64,000 bases of DNA from DATKFM01 sp963851215 (GTDB lineage Bacteria; Pseudomonadota; Alphaproteobacteria; Dongiales; Dongiaceae), in the NCBI GenBank assembly GCA_963851215.1, contig CAWKOG010000005.1:176480-240479 (forward strand), written 5' to 3'. The first letter of the stretch is position 1. Each line of letters begins with the position of its first letter. The position numbers were made by a program, and so were the translations under genes. The notes below the pieces were generated by a model that was not told the DNA's origin, did no database searches, and was given only the letters and a program-made list of their open reading frames with translations. This document shows positions 32,860-43,370 of the stretch, piece by piece.

Positions 32860-33897
32860 ATGTTTGGCAAGTTATTGGGTATGCTATCCGCCGATATGGC
32901 GATCGATTTGGGCACGGCGAATACGCTGGTCTATGTGAAGGGGCGGGGGATAGTCCTGAACGAACCGTCGGTCGTGGCCATCGCCGAGTCGAAAGGCCGC
33001 AAGCAGGTGCTGGCGGTGGGAGACGAGGCGAAGATGATGCTGGGCCGCACGCCCGGCAACATCACCGCCATCCGGCCGCTGCGCGAAGGCGTGATCGCCG
33101 ACTTCGATGTCGCCGAAGAGATGATCAAGCACTTCATCCGCAAGGTGCATAACCGGCGCAGCTTCGCCAGCCCTCAGATGATCATCTGCGTGCCGTCGGG
33201 CGCCACCGCCGTCGAACGCCGCGCCATCCGCGAATCCGCTGAAAGCGCCGGCGCCCGCAAGGTCTTCCTGATCGAGGAGCCGATGGCGGCGGCGATCGGC
33301 GCCGGCCTGCCGGTGACCGAACCCACGGGCTCGATGGTCGTCGATATCGGCGGCGGCACGACGGAAGTTGCCGTGCTGTCTCTCGGCGGCATCGTCTATG
33401 CGCGGTCGGTGCGGGTCGGCGGCGACAAGATGGACGAGGCCATCATTAACTATATCCGCCGTAATCATAATCTGCTGGTGGGCGAGGGCAGCGCCGAGCG
33501 CATTAAGAAAGAGATCGGATCGGCGGCGCCGCCGGAAGACGGCGACGGCCGCACCATGGAAATTAAGGGCCGTGACTTGATGAATGGCGTGCCCAAGGAA
33601 CTTGTGATCACCGAACGGCAAATTGCCGAGGCACTGGCCGAGCCGGTTGGTGCTATTATCGAGGCGGTGAAGGTTGCGCTGGAGCATACCGCGCCGGAAC
33701 TCGCGGCCGACATCGTCGACAAGGGCATCGTGCTCACGGGCGGCGGCGCTTTGCTCAGCAATCTGGACTCGGTCCTGCGCAACGCCACGGGCTTGCCGGT
33801 ATCGATCGCCGACGATCCGCTGTCCTGCGTCGCGCTCGGCACAGGGCGCTGCCTGGAAGAGATGAATGTGCTGAAAGACGTGCTGATCGAGAACTGA
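32860..33897 (+). CDS. mreB: rod-shape protein MreB
   Basis: A 345-residue actin-like protein that forms membrane-associated filaments guiding lateral cell wall synthesis. Phosphate-binding and connecting motifs include MAIDLGTANTLVYVKGRGIVL, MVVDIGGGTTEVAVLSLGG and VLTGGGALLSNLD. I start at the ATG at 32860 (MFGKLLGML), the usual N-terminal amphipathic segment; the upstream TTG adds only four residues. It leads the mreB-mreC-mreD-mrdA-rodA operon, so the organism is probably rod-shaped or curved. Frame intact. Confidence 0.96.
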   Translation: MFGKLLGMLSADMAIDLGTANTLVYVKGRGIVLNEPSVVAIAESKGRKQVLAVGDEAKMMLGRTPGNITAIRPLREGVIADFDVAEEMIKHFIRKVHNRRSFASPQMIICVPSGATAVERRAIRESAESAGARKVFLIEEPMAAAIGAGLPVTEPTGSMVVDIGGGTTEVAVLSLGGIVYARSVRVGGDKMDEAIINYIRRNHNLLVGEGSAERIKKEIGSAAPPEDGDGRTMEIKGRDLMNGVPKELVITERQIAEALAEPVGAIIEAVKVALEHTAPELAADIVDKGIVLTGGGALLSNLDSVLRNATGLPVSIADDPLSCVALGTGRCLEEMNVLKDVLIEN

Positions 33898-33968
33898 ACG
33901 GCGGGACGAGAATCTGGGGGAGCCGCTGAGAACGTGAGCCGGAATCGACAGATGCGGAGGCCAAGCGC

Positions 33969-34849
33969 ATGTCGCGCCTAGGCACCCTTGCAGCCATCCT
34001 GCAGCCGCTGAAAGCATGGGGCGATCGTATCGCCCTGTTTGGCTTTCTGCTGGTTGCGTTCGCCCTCGTCGCCATCGAGCGATCCAATCCGGATTTCGCC
34101 GGGACGGGCGCGGGGCGCGGCATCCGACCTGGTGGCGCCGGTCCTGAGCCTGCTGTCGGAACCGTCGGCGGCCATGGCGCGGGCAATCGACAGCGTGCGG
34201 GAAATCAGCGACATGCGGGCGGAGAATGAGCGGCTTGCGCGACGAGGTCGGCCGCCTCTTGCAGTGGCAGACCGTGGCGCGCCGGCTCGATGCCGAGAAC
34301 CAGGAGCTGCGCGCGCTGATGAATCTCGCGCCGGATCCCAAGGTGAAATTCGTCTCCGCGCGCGTCGTCGGCGGCACCGGCGGCGCCTTCGTGCGCAGCG
34401 TCCTGATCGCTGCCGGTTCCCGCGACGGTGTCCGCAAGAACCAGCCGGCGATCACCGGCGACGGCCTGATCGGCCGGGTGATGGAAGTGGGCGGCCGGTC
34501 GGCCCGTGTTCTCCTGCTGACGGACATCAACTCGCGCGTACCCATTTATGTGGAGCGCACGCGCGCCCGCGCCGTCCTCGAAGGCGACAATTCCGATCAG
34601 ATGCTGCTCAACTATCTGCCGACCGGGGCTGATATCGTTGTCGGCGACCGCATCGTGACCTCCGGACAGGGCGGCATCTTTCCGCCGGGGTTGCCGGTGG
34701 GCGTGGTGACTGCGAGCAATGCCGGCACAGTCCGCGTCCAGCCACTGGTGGACTGGGAAACGATGGAGTATCTGCGGCTGGTGGATTACGAACTGAGCGA
34801 TCTGCTGTTGCCGCTGGATACAAGTGACCCTCGGCGGGGACCGCAATGA
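33969..34849 (+). CDS. mreC: rod-shape protein MreC (two frameshifts)
   Basis: Elongasome scaffold protein: short cytoplasmic N-terminus, one membrane helix (IALFGFLLVAFALVAI), a coiled coil (DMRAENERLRDEVGRLLQ) and a beta domain (VSARVVGGTGGAFVRS, GLIGRVMEVGGRSARVLLLTD). GGAGG lies 8 bases before the ATG. Two +1 insertions break the frame at about 34107 and 34235; correction gives a protein of about 293 residues. It overlaps mreD by 4 bases. Confidence 0.9.
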
Positions 34850-35388
34850 ACGAATCGGTCTGGCAACGGCTGGACCAGACCGCCCGCAACCTAACGCCGG
34901 TGGCCCTGACCCTGTTGCTGCTCGTCCTGAGTATTGTGCCGTGGCGGCTGCCTTTCCTGCCGCCGCTGGGGCTGAACCTGACGCTGATCTCAATCTTCTA
35001 CTGGATCATCCATCGGCCGTCGGCGATGCCGATCCCGGCCGTTTTTGCGATCGGCGTCGTGGCCGATCTGATCGGGGGCGGCCCCCTGGTCAGCCCCTTT
35101 GTCCTGGTGACGGCAGCGGCCGTCCTGCATTCGGTGCGGCGCTGGCTGGTCGGCGCCTCGACGATCATCGTCTGGGGCAGCTTCTTCGTCATGGTGATCG
35201 ATGCGGTGCTTCTGCTCTGGCTGCTGATTTGGTATGTTTCACGCGAGATGCCCGTACTCGCGCCGGGAATTTCCGGCGCGCTGCTGGGCGCCGCGGCTTA
35301 TCCATTGATTGCGTCCCTGCTCAGCCGGGTTGAGCAAAGGGTGCTGCGGCAGATAGTGAAGATGTCAGGGGCGGAACGAAAGACGTGA
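34846..35388 (+). CDS. mreD: rod-shape protein MreD
   Basis: A 180-residue integral membrane protein with five to six hydrophobic helices (for example LTLLLLVLSIVPW, VFAIGVVADLIGGGPL, FFVMVIDAVLLLWLLIW). Position between mreC and mrdA, overlapping both genes (ATGA and GTGA), and the family length support MreD. It links MreB/MreC with PBP2-RodA in the elongation machinery. Confidence 0.9.
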   Translation: MNESVWQRLDQTARNLTPVALTLLLLVLSIVPWRLPFLPPLGLNLTLISIFYWIIHRPSAMPIPAVFAIGVVADLIGGGPLVSPFVLVTAAAVLHSVRRWLVGASTIIVWGSFFVMVIDAVLLLWLLIWYVSREMPVLAPGISGALLGAAAYPLIASLLSRVEQRVLRQIVKMSGAERKT

Positions 35389-37259
35389 GCGAAGAGAAAG
35401 AAAAATCCAAGCTGTTCAGCCGGCGCGCGGCGTTCCTCGCCGGCGGCAAGCTCTTGCTGCTGTCGGTGCTGGGCGGACGGATGTATCAGCTTCAGGTGCT
35501 GCAGGCCGACCAGTTCGAGACGATGGCCACGGATAACAGCATCAGCCAGCGGCTGATCGAACCGCCGCGCGGCCGTATCTTCGACCGCTACGGCAGGGCG
35601 ATGGCCGAAAACGAGCAAAACTACCGCGTGCAGGTCGTCCGTGAAGAAGTCGGCGAGCTCAAGGAAGTGCTGGCGAAACTCAGCAAGTTCGTGCCGTTCT
35701 CAGAAGCCGAACAGGCCGACATCCTCAAGCAGAGCAAGAAAATCCGCCCCTTCGACCCGATGACCGTACGGGAAAATCTGAGCTGGAATCAGGTGGCGGC
35801 CATCGAAGTGAATGTTCCCGATCTGCCTGGTGTCAGCATCGATGTGGGCCAGCGCCGCCGCTATGTGCAGGGAACGCTGTCGGCCCATATTCTCGGCTAT
35901 GTCGCCACCCCCTCCGAAGACGAGGTCCAGGGCGAACGGCTGCTGCAGATGCCGGGTGCCCGCATCGGCAAGAGCGGCATCGAACGCCAGTACGAAACGG
36001 CACTTCGCGGCAAGGCGGGCACAAAGCTTGTGGAAGTCAACGCTGTCGGACGGGTCATCGAGGAGAAGAAGGACGAGCGTATCGAGGCGCAGCCGGGCGA
36101 GGATGTTATAATTTCCCTGGATGCGGATCTGCAGCGCTACACGCAGGTGCGCCTGTCGCGCGAGCGGAGCGCCTCGGCGGTTCTAATCGATATACACACC
36201 GGCGATATTCTCGCTCTCGGCCGCTGGCCGTCCTACGATCCCGGCATGTTCACGCGCGGCATCACCCAGCGCGAATGGCAATCTCTGACGAATGACGAGT
36301 TGCGCCCGCTCGCCAACAAGGCGATCGCCGGACAATATGCGCCGGGGTCCACCTACAAGATGGTCGTTGCGCTGGCGGCATTAAAGGAAGGCGTCGATCC
36401 CCACACCACGGTCTTCTGTCCTGGCGTGACCAAGCTGGGCAATGCGCGATTCCATTGCTGGAAGAAGGGCGGCCACGGCAAGCTGGACATGACCGCCGCC
36501 ATGAAGAATTCCTGCGACGTCTTTTTCTATGAAACGGCGCGCAAGGCCGGCATCGACAACATCGCGGCAATGTCCAGGGCGCTCGGGCTCGGCAATCTGA
36601 CCGGCGTCGATCTGCCGGGAGAGAAGCCGGGCCTGATTCCCGATACCGATTGGAAGCTCGCCACCTTCGGCGAAAAATGGCAGCAGGGTGAAACGCTGGT
36701 GGCCGGAATCGGTCAAGGCTTCATCACGACGACGCCCCTGCAGCTTGCCTTGATGACGGCGCGCATTGCCAATGGCGGAATTGCGATCACGCCGAAATTG
36801 CGCCGCGACGCCGTGATTGCCGGCGAGCCCGACCCGCTGGGGCCTCACGGGCCCGCGCTCAATATCCCGGCCGATCACATGGCCATCGTCAAAGAGGGAA
36901 TGAACCGCGTCACGAACGAGGCCGGAGGCACCGCCTATCGCGCCCGCATCGAACAGGTGGGAATGGAAATGGCCGGAAAGACCGGCACGGCCCAGGTCCG
37001 CCGCATCACCATGGCCGAGCGTCAGCAGGGTGTGCGCAAGAACGAAGATTTGCCCTGGGACAGGCGCGATCATGCGTTGTTTGTGGGCTATGCGCCGGTG
37101 CATGCGCCGCAATATGCCGTCGCCGTCGTGGTGGATCATGGCGGCGGTGGTTCCAAGGTCGCGGCGCCGATCGCCCGCGACATCCTGCTCGAAGCGCAGC
37201 GGCGCAATCCCTCGCGGATTGCCGGAATGCCTGATGCAGCGCCCGCGGTGAAGCCATGA
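35385..37259 (+). CDS. mrdA: penicillin-binding protein 2 (PBP2)
   Basis: A 624-residue transpeptidase that crosslinks peptidoglycan during elongation. It has an N-terminal membrane anchor (FLAGGKLLLLSVLGGRMY), the pedestal motif PPRGRIFDRYGRAMAEN, and the catalytic motifs APGSTYKM (Ser nucleophile), KNSCDVFF (SxN-type motif as SCD) and AGKTGTAQ (KTG). The start is GTG, overlapping mreD. Frame intact. It works with RodA, whose gene overlaps its stop codon. Confidence 0.95.
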   Translation: MSEEKEKSKLFSRRAAFLAGGKLLLLSVLGGRMYQLQVLQADQFETMATDNSISQRLIEPPRGRIFDRYGRAMAENEQNYRVQVVREEVGELKEVLAKLSKFVPFSEAEQADILKQSKKIRPFDPMTVRENLSWNQVAAIEVNVPDLPGVSIDVGQRRRYVQGTLSAHILGYVATPSEDEVQGERLLQMPGARIGKSGIERQYETALRGKAGTKLVEVNAVGRVIEEKKDERIEAQPGEDVIISLDADLQRYTQVRLSRERSASAVLIDIHTGDILALGRWPSYDPGMFTRGITQREWQSLTNDELRPLANKAIAGQYAPGSTYKMVVALAALKEGVDPHTTVFCPGVTKLGNARFHCWKKGGHGKLDMTAAMKNSCDVFFYETARKAGIDNIAAMSRALGLGNLTGVDLPGEKPGLIPDTDWKLATFGEKWQQGETLVAGIGQGFITTTPLQLALMTARIANGGIAITPKLRRDAVIAGEPDPLGPHGPALNIPADHMAIVKEGMNRVTNEAGGTAYRARIEQVGMEMAGKTGTAQVRRITMAERQQGVRKNEDLPWDRRDHALFVGYAPVHAPQYAVAVVVDHGGGGSKVAAPIARDILLEAQRRNPSRIAGMPDAAPAVKP

Positions 37260-38415
37260 GATGGCGCTTGCCGTTGTCGACGATGCGCCGGTCGGAGTTG
37301 TCGATCGCCGAGAAGCTCCAGCAACTCAATGTCGGCCTGCTGCTGTTGATCTGCGCCGTCGGCGCCGTCGGAGTCGCTTGGCTCTATTCCGCCGGCGGCG
37401 GCAGCATGGAGCCCTGGTCGATGCGCCACGCCATCCGGTTCGGCGCCGGCCTGCTGATCCTGGTGGTCGTGGCGATGGTCGATTTCCGCCTCTGGCTGAA
37501 ATACGCCTATGCCATCTATGGCGTCACTTTCGTGCTGCTTCTCTACGTCGAGGTGGCCGGCGAGATTGGCATGGGCGCGCAGCGCTGGATCGATCTGAAA
37601 TTCATCCAGCTGCAGCCGTCGGAGATGATGAAAATCGCGCTGGTGCTGGCGTTGGCGCGCTACTTCCACCGGCTTAGCGTCGAAGACATCCGCAATCCCT
37701 TTGTATTGGTCCTGCCGACGGCGATGGCGGTTGTGCCCGCCGCCTTGGTCTTAATGCAGCCGGATCTGGGCACAGCCACGATCTTGTTGATGATCGGCGG
37801 TGGCATCTTCTTCATCGCCGGCGTCCGTCTCTGGAAGTTTACGTTGGTCATGATCGCTGGCCTCGCGGCGCTGCCGGTGGCCTGGAGCTTCCTTCGCGAC
37901 TATCAGAAGGACCGCATCCTCATCTTCCTCAATCCGTCCGAACGACCCGCTGGGCACCGGCTACCACATCACCCAATCGAAGATCGCCTTCGGCAATGGC
38001 GGCGTCTTCGGCAAGGGATTCCTCGGCGGCACCCAGGCGCAACTCAATTTCCTGCCGGAGCATCATACCGGATTTCATCTTCACCATGGTGGCGGAGGAG
38101 AGCGGGTTGATCGGCACGCTGACCGTGTTGCTGCTCTACACCTTGATCCTCGTCTATGGCTATGCCATCGCCTTCAACGCGAAAAATCATTTCGGCCGGC
38201 TGATCGCGACCGGCATGACACTCAATCTCTTCCTCTATGTCTTCATCAACATGGCGATGGTCATGGGCCTGATCCCGGTGGTCGGCGTGCCGCTGCCGAT
38301 GATCTCCTATGGCGGCACGGCGATGATCACGGTGATGGCCGGCTTCGGGCTGCTGATGTCCGTCTACATCAATCGCGATCTCAAGATCGCCCAGCGCGGT
38401 TTCGCAGAGGAATAG
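37256..38415 (+). CDS. rodA: peptidoglycan glycosyltransferase RodA (two frameshifts)
   Basis: SEDS-family polytopic glycosyltransferase of the elongasome. Features include GAQRWIDLKFIQLQPSEMMK, the loop LNPSNDPLGTGYHITQSKIA, LPEHHTDFIFTMVAEESGLIG and the C-terminal GVPLPMISYGGTAM. The last two loops are recovered only after removing two inserted G bases, at about 37940 and 38070. The corrected protein is about 385 residues, the usual length. It is the last gene of the mre operon and is convergent with the DUF962 gene 7 bases away. Confidence 0.92.
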
Positions 38416-38422
38416 CTGCCAG

Positions 38423-38752
38423 TCAGTCCTGCGCCAGGCGGCGAACTTCGTCCGCCATGCGGCCCCGCCACATCAGCCCGTACATCCTGAGATCGCCCCT
38501 CACGCTCCAAAGCGGATGGCGAAACGTCGCCGGCTTGTTGCGCTCGATGAAGATGTGAGCGATCCAGGCCAAGCCATAGGCGACAATCGGCGCCACCGGC
38601 AGGAACCGAAGCTTGAGCATTGCACTGCGCCAATCACGAGAGCGAAGGCATCGTCGTTCCCACGAAATGTAGTTGCCGCGTCCCGGACGCCGGTGCTCGC
38701 GGACATAGTGCGGCCAGAACTCCTCGAAATTGCGGAATTCGCCGGGCGACAT
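38423..38752 (-). CDS. DUF962/Mpo1-like protein (internally frame-shifted segment)
   Basis: A small membrane protein of the DUF962/Mpo1 family. The N-terminus (FRNFEEFWPHYVREHRRPG) and C-terminus (PIVAYGLAWIAHIFIERNKPATF, RHPLWSVRGDLRMYGLM) match. The middle ~20 residues in the continuous frame do not; instead, the neighbouring frame reads TRQLHFVGTTM, the conserved DUF962 core. Two compensating indels near 38640-38690 therefore keep the frame open but scramble the centre. Mpo1 is a fatty-acid 2-hydroxy dioxygenase in yeast; the bacterial role is unclear. It follows the aas-like gene, also a lipid gene. Confidence 0.78.
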   Translation of the reverse strand: MSPGEFRNFEEFWPHYVREHRRPGRGNYISWERRCLRSRDWRSAMLKLRFLPVAPIVAYGLAWIAHIFIERNKPATFRHPLWSVRGDLRMYGLMWRGRMADEVRRLAQD

Positions 38753-38759
38753 TGCGCGA

Positions 38760-41700
38760 TCAGGCCTCGACCTTCTGCGACAACTCCAGCGCCAGCGGCG
38801 CGTTGCCTGGAGGTCGATTTTGCCCGTCGCCAGTACCGGCAGTTCCGGCACGCGATGGATCTGCTGACGCTTGGGGATCCAGAGATTCGGCAGTTCGGAC
38901 TGGGAGAGGCCATTCCAGAGATTCTCGGGCGAGACGCCGTCTTCGCCCATGTACAGCAGCACCAGTTTCTCGCCCCGCGCCGCATCGGCGACGGCGACGA
39001 CGACGGCGCGGGTGATTCCTGGCGTCGCGGCCGCGGCCTCCTCGATCCGGCCATGGGGCACCATCTCGCCGCCGATCTTGCTGAATCGCGCCAGCCGGTC
39101 GGTGATGCGGATGAAGCCATCCTCGTCGATGATCGCGATGTCGCCGGTGACGTACCAGCCGTCGCGCGAGGAGCATCGGCCGTGCGCGCCGGATCGTTGA
39201 GGTAGCCGGTCATGCGCCCGCCGCCTTTCACCAGCAGCAGGCCCGGTTGCCCGGCGCCCAGCGGGTTCCGCGTTTCCGGGTCGACGATGCGCGCGGCGAC
39301 GCCGGGAATCGGATGCCCCACCGTGCCCGGCTTGTGGCCGACATGGCGTGTGCCGCCATCGGCCATGTCGGGCACATTGACCGCCACCACCGGGCCCATC
39401 TCCGTGCAGCCATAGCCCTCCAGCAGATCGATGCCGAACTTCTCCTTGAACGCCTCGGCCAGCTTCGGCTGCAGCTTCTCCGCGCCCACCACCACATGGC
39501 GCAGGCTGCGGAACTGATCGGCCTCGATCGCCCGGAGATAGGATTGGCAGAAAGTTGGCGTGGCGATCAGGATCGTCGCCTGGTGGTCCTTCGCCAGCTT
39601 GCCGATGGTCTTCGCATCCAGCGGATTGGCATGATAGACCGCGCCGATGCCGGCGATCAGCGGCAGCCACAGCGTGCCGGTCAAGCCGAAGGCGTGGAAG
39701 AACGGCAGGATGCCCAGCACCTTGTCGTCCTGCGCCACCCACAGCACCTGGCCGACGCCCTCGACATTCGACAGGATCGCATGATGCGACAGCACGACTC
39801 CCTTGGGCGTGCCGGTGCTGCCGCTGGAGAACAGCACCGTCGCCGGATCCTCCGGCGACTGCCGCCGCAGCCCGTAGCGCGCGACCAGCAGCCGCGCCGG
39901 CAGCAGATAGGCGGCCAGCGCCAAGCCGGAGCTTTTCCAGCTTCGAGATCCGCCCGGCGATATCCTCGATGAAGACCATGCCGTCCCGCGGCTCGATCTT
40001 CGCCTTCTCGAGAAAGCGCCGCGAGGTGATGATGGCCTTGATGCCGCATTGCGCGATGGCGCCGTTCATTGCCGCGTCGCCCAGGGTGAAGTTCAGATTC
40101 ACCGGCACCTTGCCGGCGAAGGACAGGCCGACATTCACCAGCGCTCCGGCGGTCGAGGCCGGCAGCAACACGCCCACCATCTGCCCCTCGGGCAGGTCGC
40201 GGAGAAACCGCCGCGACAGGGCCAGCGATCCCACCAGCGCCTTGCCGAAGGTGAGATTGCTCCCGGTGGAATCCCGCAGGGCATCGGCTCGCCAATAGCG
40301 CCGGGCCGTGCGCAGGAAATGCAGATGCAGCAGGTCGTCGCGCCGGCGCCGGTTGACGAAGGCGTCGCTGCCGAGCTCCAGGATCGCCTGGCGCATCTCC
40401 CAGGCGCTGGCGGTCGACTTCATCGCCTTGCCGAAGGACACGGTGACCGGCAGCGGCACGCGCCGCGGCCATTTCCAGAAGAACTTGCCGTCCTTGAAGC
40501 TGAAGATGCTGCCCCAGACCCGGTCCAGATGCACGGGGATGACCGGCACATCGATATCCTCGAGGATCCGCTCGACGCCGCGGCGGAACGGCAGCAGGTT
40601 GCCGGAGCGGCTCAATGCGCCCTCGGCGAAGATGCAGACCACATGGCCGCTGCTTCAGCGCCTCGCGGGCGCGGGCGAAGGCCTCGTTGATCAGCTTGGG
40701 ATTGCCGCCGCTGATGGGGATCGCATGCATGGCCCGGAACAGCCAGTTCAAGACCGGCAGGTCGTAATAGGCGCGATACATGATGAAGCGCACGAAGCGC
40801 GGGACGGTGGCGCCGATCAGCAGGCCGTCGACGAAGGAGACATGGTTGCAGACCAGCAGCGCCGGGCCCCTGCGCGGCATGTTCTCCGCACCCGCCACGG
40901 TGATGCGGTAGATGCTGTGGGTCAGCAGCCACAGCAGGAAGCGCACGAAGAAATCGCCGAGCTGGATCAGCACGTAGACTGGTAGCCGCGAAGGTGGTGA
41001 GCCCGATCACCAGCACGATCTCGTCCGCCGCCAGATTCAGCCCGTTGCTCAGCAGCCACAGCACGCCGGCGGCGAGCATGACGCCGAACATGTTGAGGAA
41101 GTTGTTGGCGGCGATCAGCCGGCCGCGCTCGTCCGCGCCGGCGCGCAGCTGCAGGAAGGCGTTGAGCGGCACGATGAACAGGCCGGCGGAGAAGCCGATC
41201 AGCGCCAGCGCGATCAGCGTCATGGTGTAGGAGGGCGGCGCCGCGGCCAGCATCAGCGCGCCGATGCCGATGCCGATCGAGCCCAGGGGCACCAGGCCGA
41301 ACTCCACATGGTCGCCCGACAGGCGGCCGGCGGCGATGCTGCCGAAGGCGATGCCCACCGCCACGGCAACGTTCATCAGGCCGATCTCGGTGTCGTTGAG
41401 GCCCAGGATCTGCTCGCCCATCAGCATGTTGCCGAGCTGCAGCAGCGCGCCCAGGAACCAGAAATAGCTGATGCCCAGCACCGTCAGCCACAGCGGCCGC
41501 ACGCGGTAGAGCCGGCGGATGCCCGTGACCATCTCGCCCCAGGGCCGCTTGGGGAAGGGGCGATGGCTGACCGGCGCGGCACCGCGGGAAATCCACAGGC
41601 TGGTCAGCGAGCCGATGACGGCAATGACCATCAGCATGCCGCCGATCCACGGCATGTCGTTGCCCCAGGCGTCGCTCATGGCGCCGCCGGCCGCCGAGCC

Positions 41701-42189
41701 GATGACGATGGCGATGAAGGTGCAAAGCTGGTCCAGGCCATTGGCGCGGGAGATCGCGCTCTCCGGCAGGATCTCCGGCAGGATGCCGTAATGCGCGGGC
41801 GCGAACAGCGCCGACTGCAGCGCGGTCAGGAAGATCACCGCCAGCATCATGTCCATGCGCCCGGCCATCAGCGCCCAGTAACCCAGCGCCATCGCCAGGA
41901 TTTCCATGGATTTGACGATGATCAGCACGCGCCGCTTGTCGAAGCGGTCGGCGATGTAGCCGGCATAGCCGGAGAACAGCAGATAGGGCACGACGAACAG
42001 CGCGCTGCCCAGCGCCAGGCTGGTGCTGTCGCCGGCATCGGCGGCCAGCCGCGTCGCGAACAGCGCCACGACGATGCGGAAGATATTGTCGGTGATGGCG
42101 CCCAGGAACACGGTCGCCATCAGGGCCATGAAGCCCCGGTTCCGCAGCAGCGCGCCGTAGCCGGCGCTGTCTTTGTGCTCGGTGGTCAT
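38760..42189 (-). CDS. aas: Aas-type trifunctional protein: MFS + PlsC acyltransferase + acyl-ACP synthetase (several frameshifts)
   Basis: A fusion of about 1140 residues. Part 1 (42189 to ~40980) is an LplT-like MFS transporter (AITDNIFRIVVALFAT, APAHYGILPEIL). Part 2 is a PlsC acyltransferase with NHVSFVDGLLIG and FAEGALSRSG. Part 3 is an AMP-forming acyl-ACP/CoA synthetase with FSSGSTGTPKGVVLSH, YGCTEMGP and DGWYVTGD. Such proteins flip in lysophosphatidylethanolamine and re-acylate it. Breaks are near 40977, 40647 and 39925 (+1 each), 39171-39177 (two bases) and ~38805. It begins 4 bases after the tetR stop and is probably controlled by it. Confidence 0.88.
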
Positions 42190-42193
42190 TGCT

Positions 42194-42778
42194 TCACCGG
42201 AGCTGGCCGCCGTCGATCACCCGCCAGCAGGCATCGGCCAGCGTCGCCGACAATTCGCTCAGGTCCATTTTCAGCCGTCCGTAGATCCGGTCCACCGCCA
42301 CCTGCATCACCAGCCCCAATACCATGGATGATATCACCGAAGGATCGATTGCGGGCTTGCCGCTCGTCTGCTTGGCCAGCCCCTCGGCGATCACCCGGCG
42401 CACCACGCCCGGCGGGGTCATCATGGTCGCCGGCACCTTGCGCACCTGATTATGCTGGGTCAGCAGCAGATAGGCGAACAGGGTCGGGTTCTCGTCGAAC
42501 ACCCGGACGAAATGCCCGACCAGCGCATCCACCTTGCCGCGGAACGCCGGCTCCGCCGCCTGGAGCTGCTCCAGCTTCCGGGCGAGCTGGATGTAGTGGT
42601 CGGAGAACAGCTGCCAGGCCAGCTCGTCCTTGCTCTCGTAATGCCGGTACAGCGCGCCCTCGGTGATGCCGGCGGCGGCGGTGATCTCGCGCACCGAGGT
42701 CTCGGTCACGCCGCGGTCGACGAACAGCTTCAGGGCCAAATCGCAAATACGCTGGCGGGTCAGGGCACCGTTACGCAT
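42194..42778 (-). CDS. TetR-family regulator upstream of aas
   Basis: A 194-residue TetR repressor. The N-terminal helix-turn-helix is typical (RQRICDLALKLFVDRGVTETS, REITAAAGITEGALYRHYESKDEL), with an all-helical ligand domain following. I start at 42778 (MRNGALTRQ) because GGAGG lies 5 bases upstream; the ATG at 42790 contains that ribosome site. It is co-transcribed with the aas-like gene, so its ligand may be a fatty acid, acyl-CoA or lysolipid (inference). Confidence 0.9.
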   Translation of the reverse strand: MRNGALTRQRICDLALKLFVDRGVTETSVREITAAAGITEGALYRHYESKDELAWQLFSDHYIQLARKLEQLQAAEPAFRGKVDALVGHFVRVFDENPTLFAYLLLTQHNQVRKVPATMMTPPGVVRRVIAEGLAKQTSGKPAIDPSVISSMVLGLVMQVAVDRIYGRLKMDLSELSATLADACWRVIDGGQLR

Positions 42779-42820
42779 GGAAACCTCCATTGCTTGGCTG
42801 CCGATGAGGATAGGTCTAGA

Positions 42821-42838
42821 TAAGTAAACACTTACTTA
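42821..42838. promoter_or_regulatory. candidate TetR operator
   Basis: AAGTAA-ACAC-TTACTT (42822-42837) is a perfect 6-bp inverted repeat about 45 bases upstream of the TetR start, in an AT-rich patch likely to be the promoter. TAAGT/ACTTA gives an overlapping symmetric register. Autorepression of tetR-aas is the simplest reading. Confidence 0.6.
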
Positions 42839-42959
42839 CATTACACGACCCTTCCCGCCCCGCATAGCCGGATTCCCACCGGAGAGGTAAATCCGGTTTC
42901 CGATTAACGACAGCCTTTTCAATGAATTACCGTAAGACCCTTCGCCATCGGGGAGAGAG

Positions 42960-42985
42960 CCTGCCCCGGACTGGTCCGGGGCAGG
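42960..42985. repeat. GC-rich REP-like hairpin
   Basis: A 12-bp perfect inverted repeat CCTGCCCCGGAC / GTCCGGGGCAGG with a 2-base spacer, in the untranslated stretch between tetR and tRNA-Lys. The flanks (GGGGAGAGAG and GGGGTGAGGGG) are typical of dispersed intergenic repeats in GC-rich genomes. No T-tract follows. Confidence 0.5.
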
Positions 42986-43249
42986 GGTGAGGGGTCTAAC
43001 CAAAACTACGGCCACTTTCCAAACACCAACGGCCGCCAGCTTCCACATCCAGCCCAATCCCCCGCCGAGCGCCTCCAGCCAAACACACAGGACAGCCACC
43101 ACAAGGCCAGCCGGGCCGCCCCTTTCTATCGACAAAGGGGATGGCCTCTGCTATATCGCGCGCCTTCCCGCGAGTTGGGATTGCCGAAAGAAAGCGCGCC
43201 TCGCGCCGCCATCCTGCGCGGCCCAAGGCACGACCGAAAACCCCGGCGG

Positions 43250-43327
<78 letters not shown>

Positions 43328-43370
43328 TTTTCAATAACTTACGTACGGCCCGTCTTAAGCCCATAAATAG

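Noticed and set aside
42836..43135. A 99-codon minus-strand protein
   Set aside because: It reads through a GC-rich inverted repeat and simple intergenic sequence, with no ribosome site or recognisable domain.
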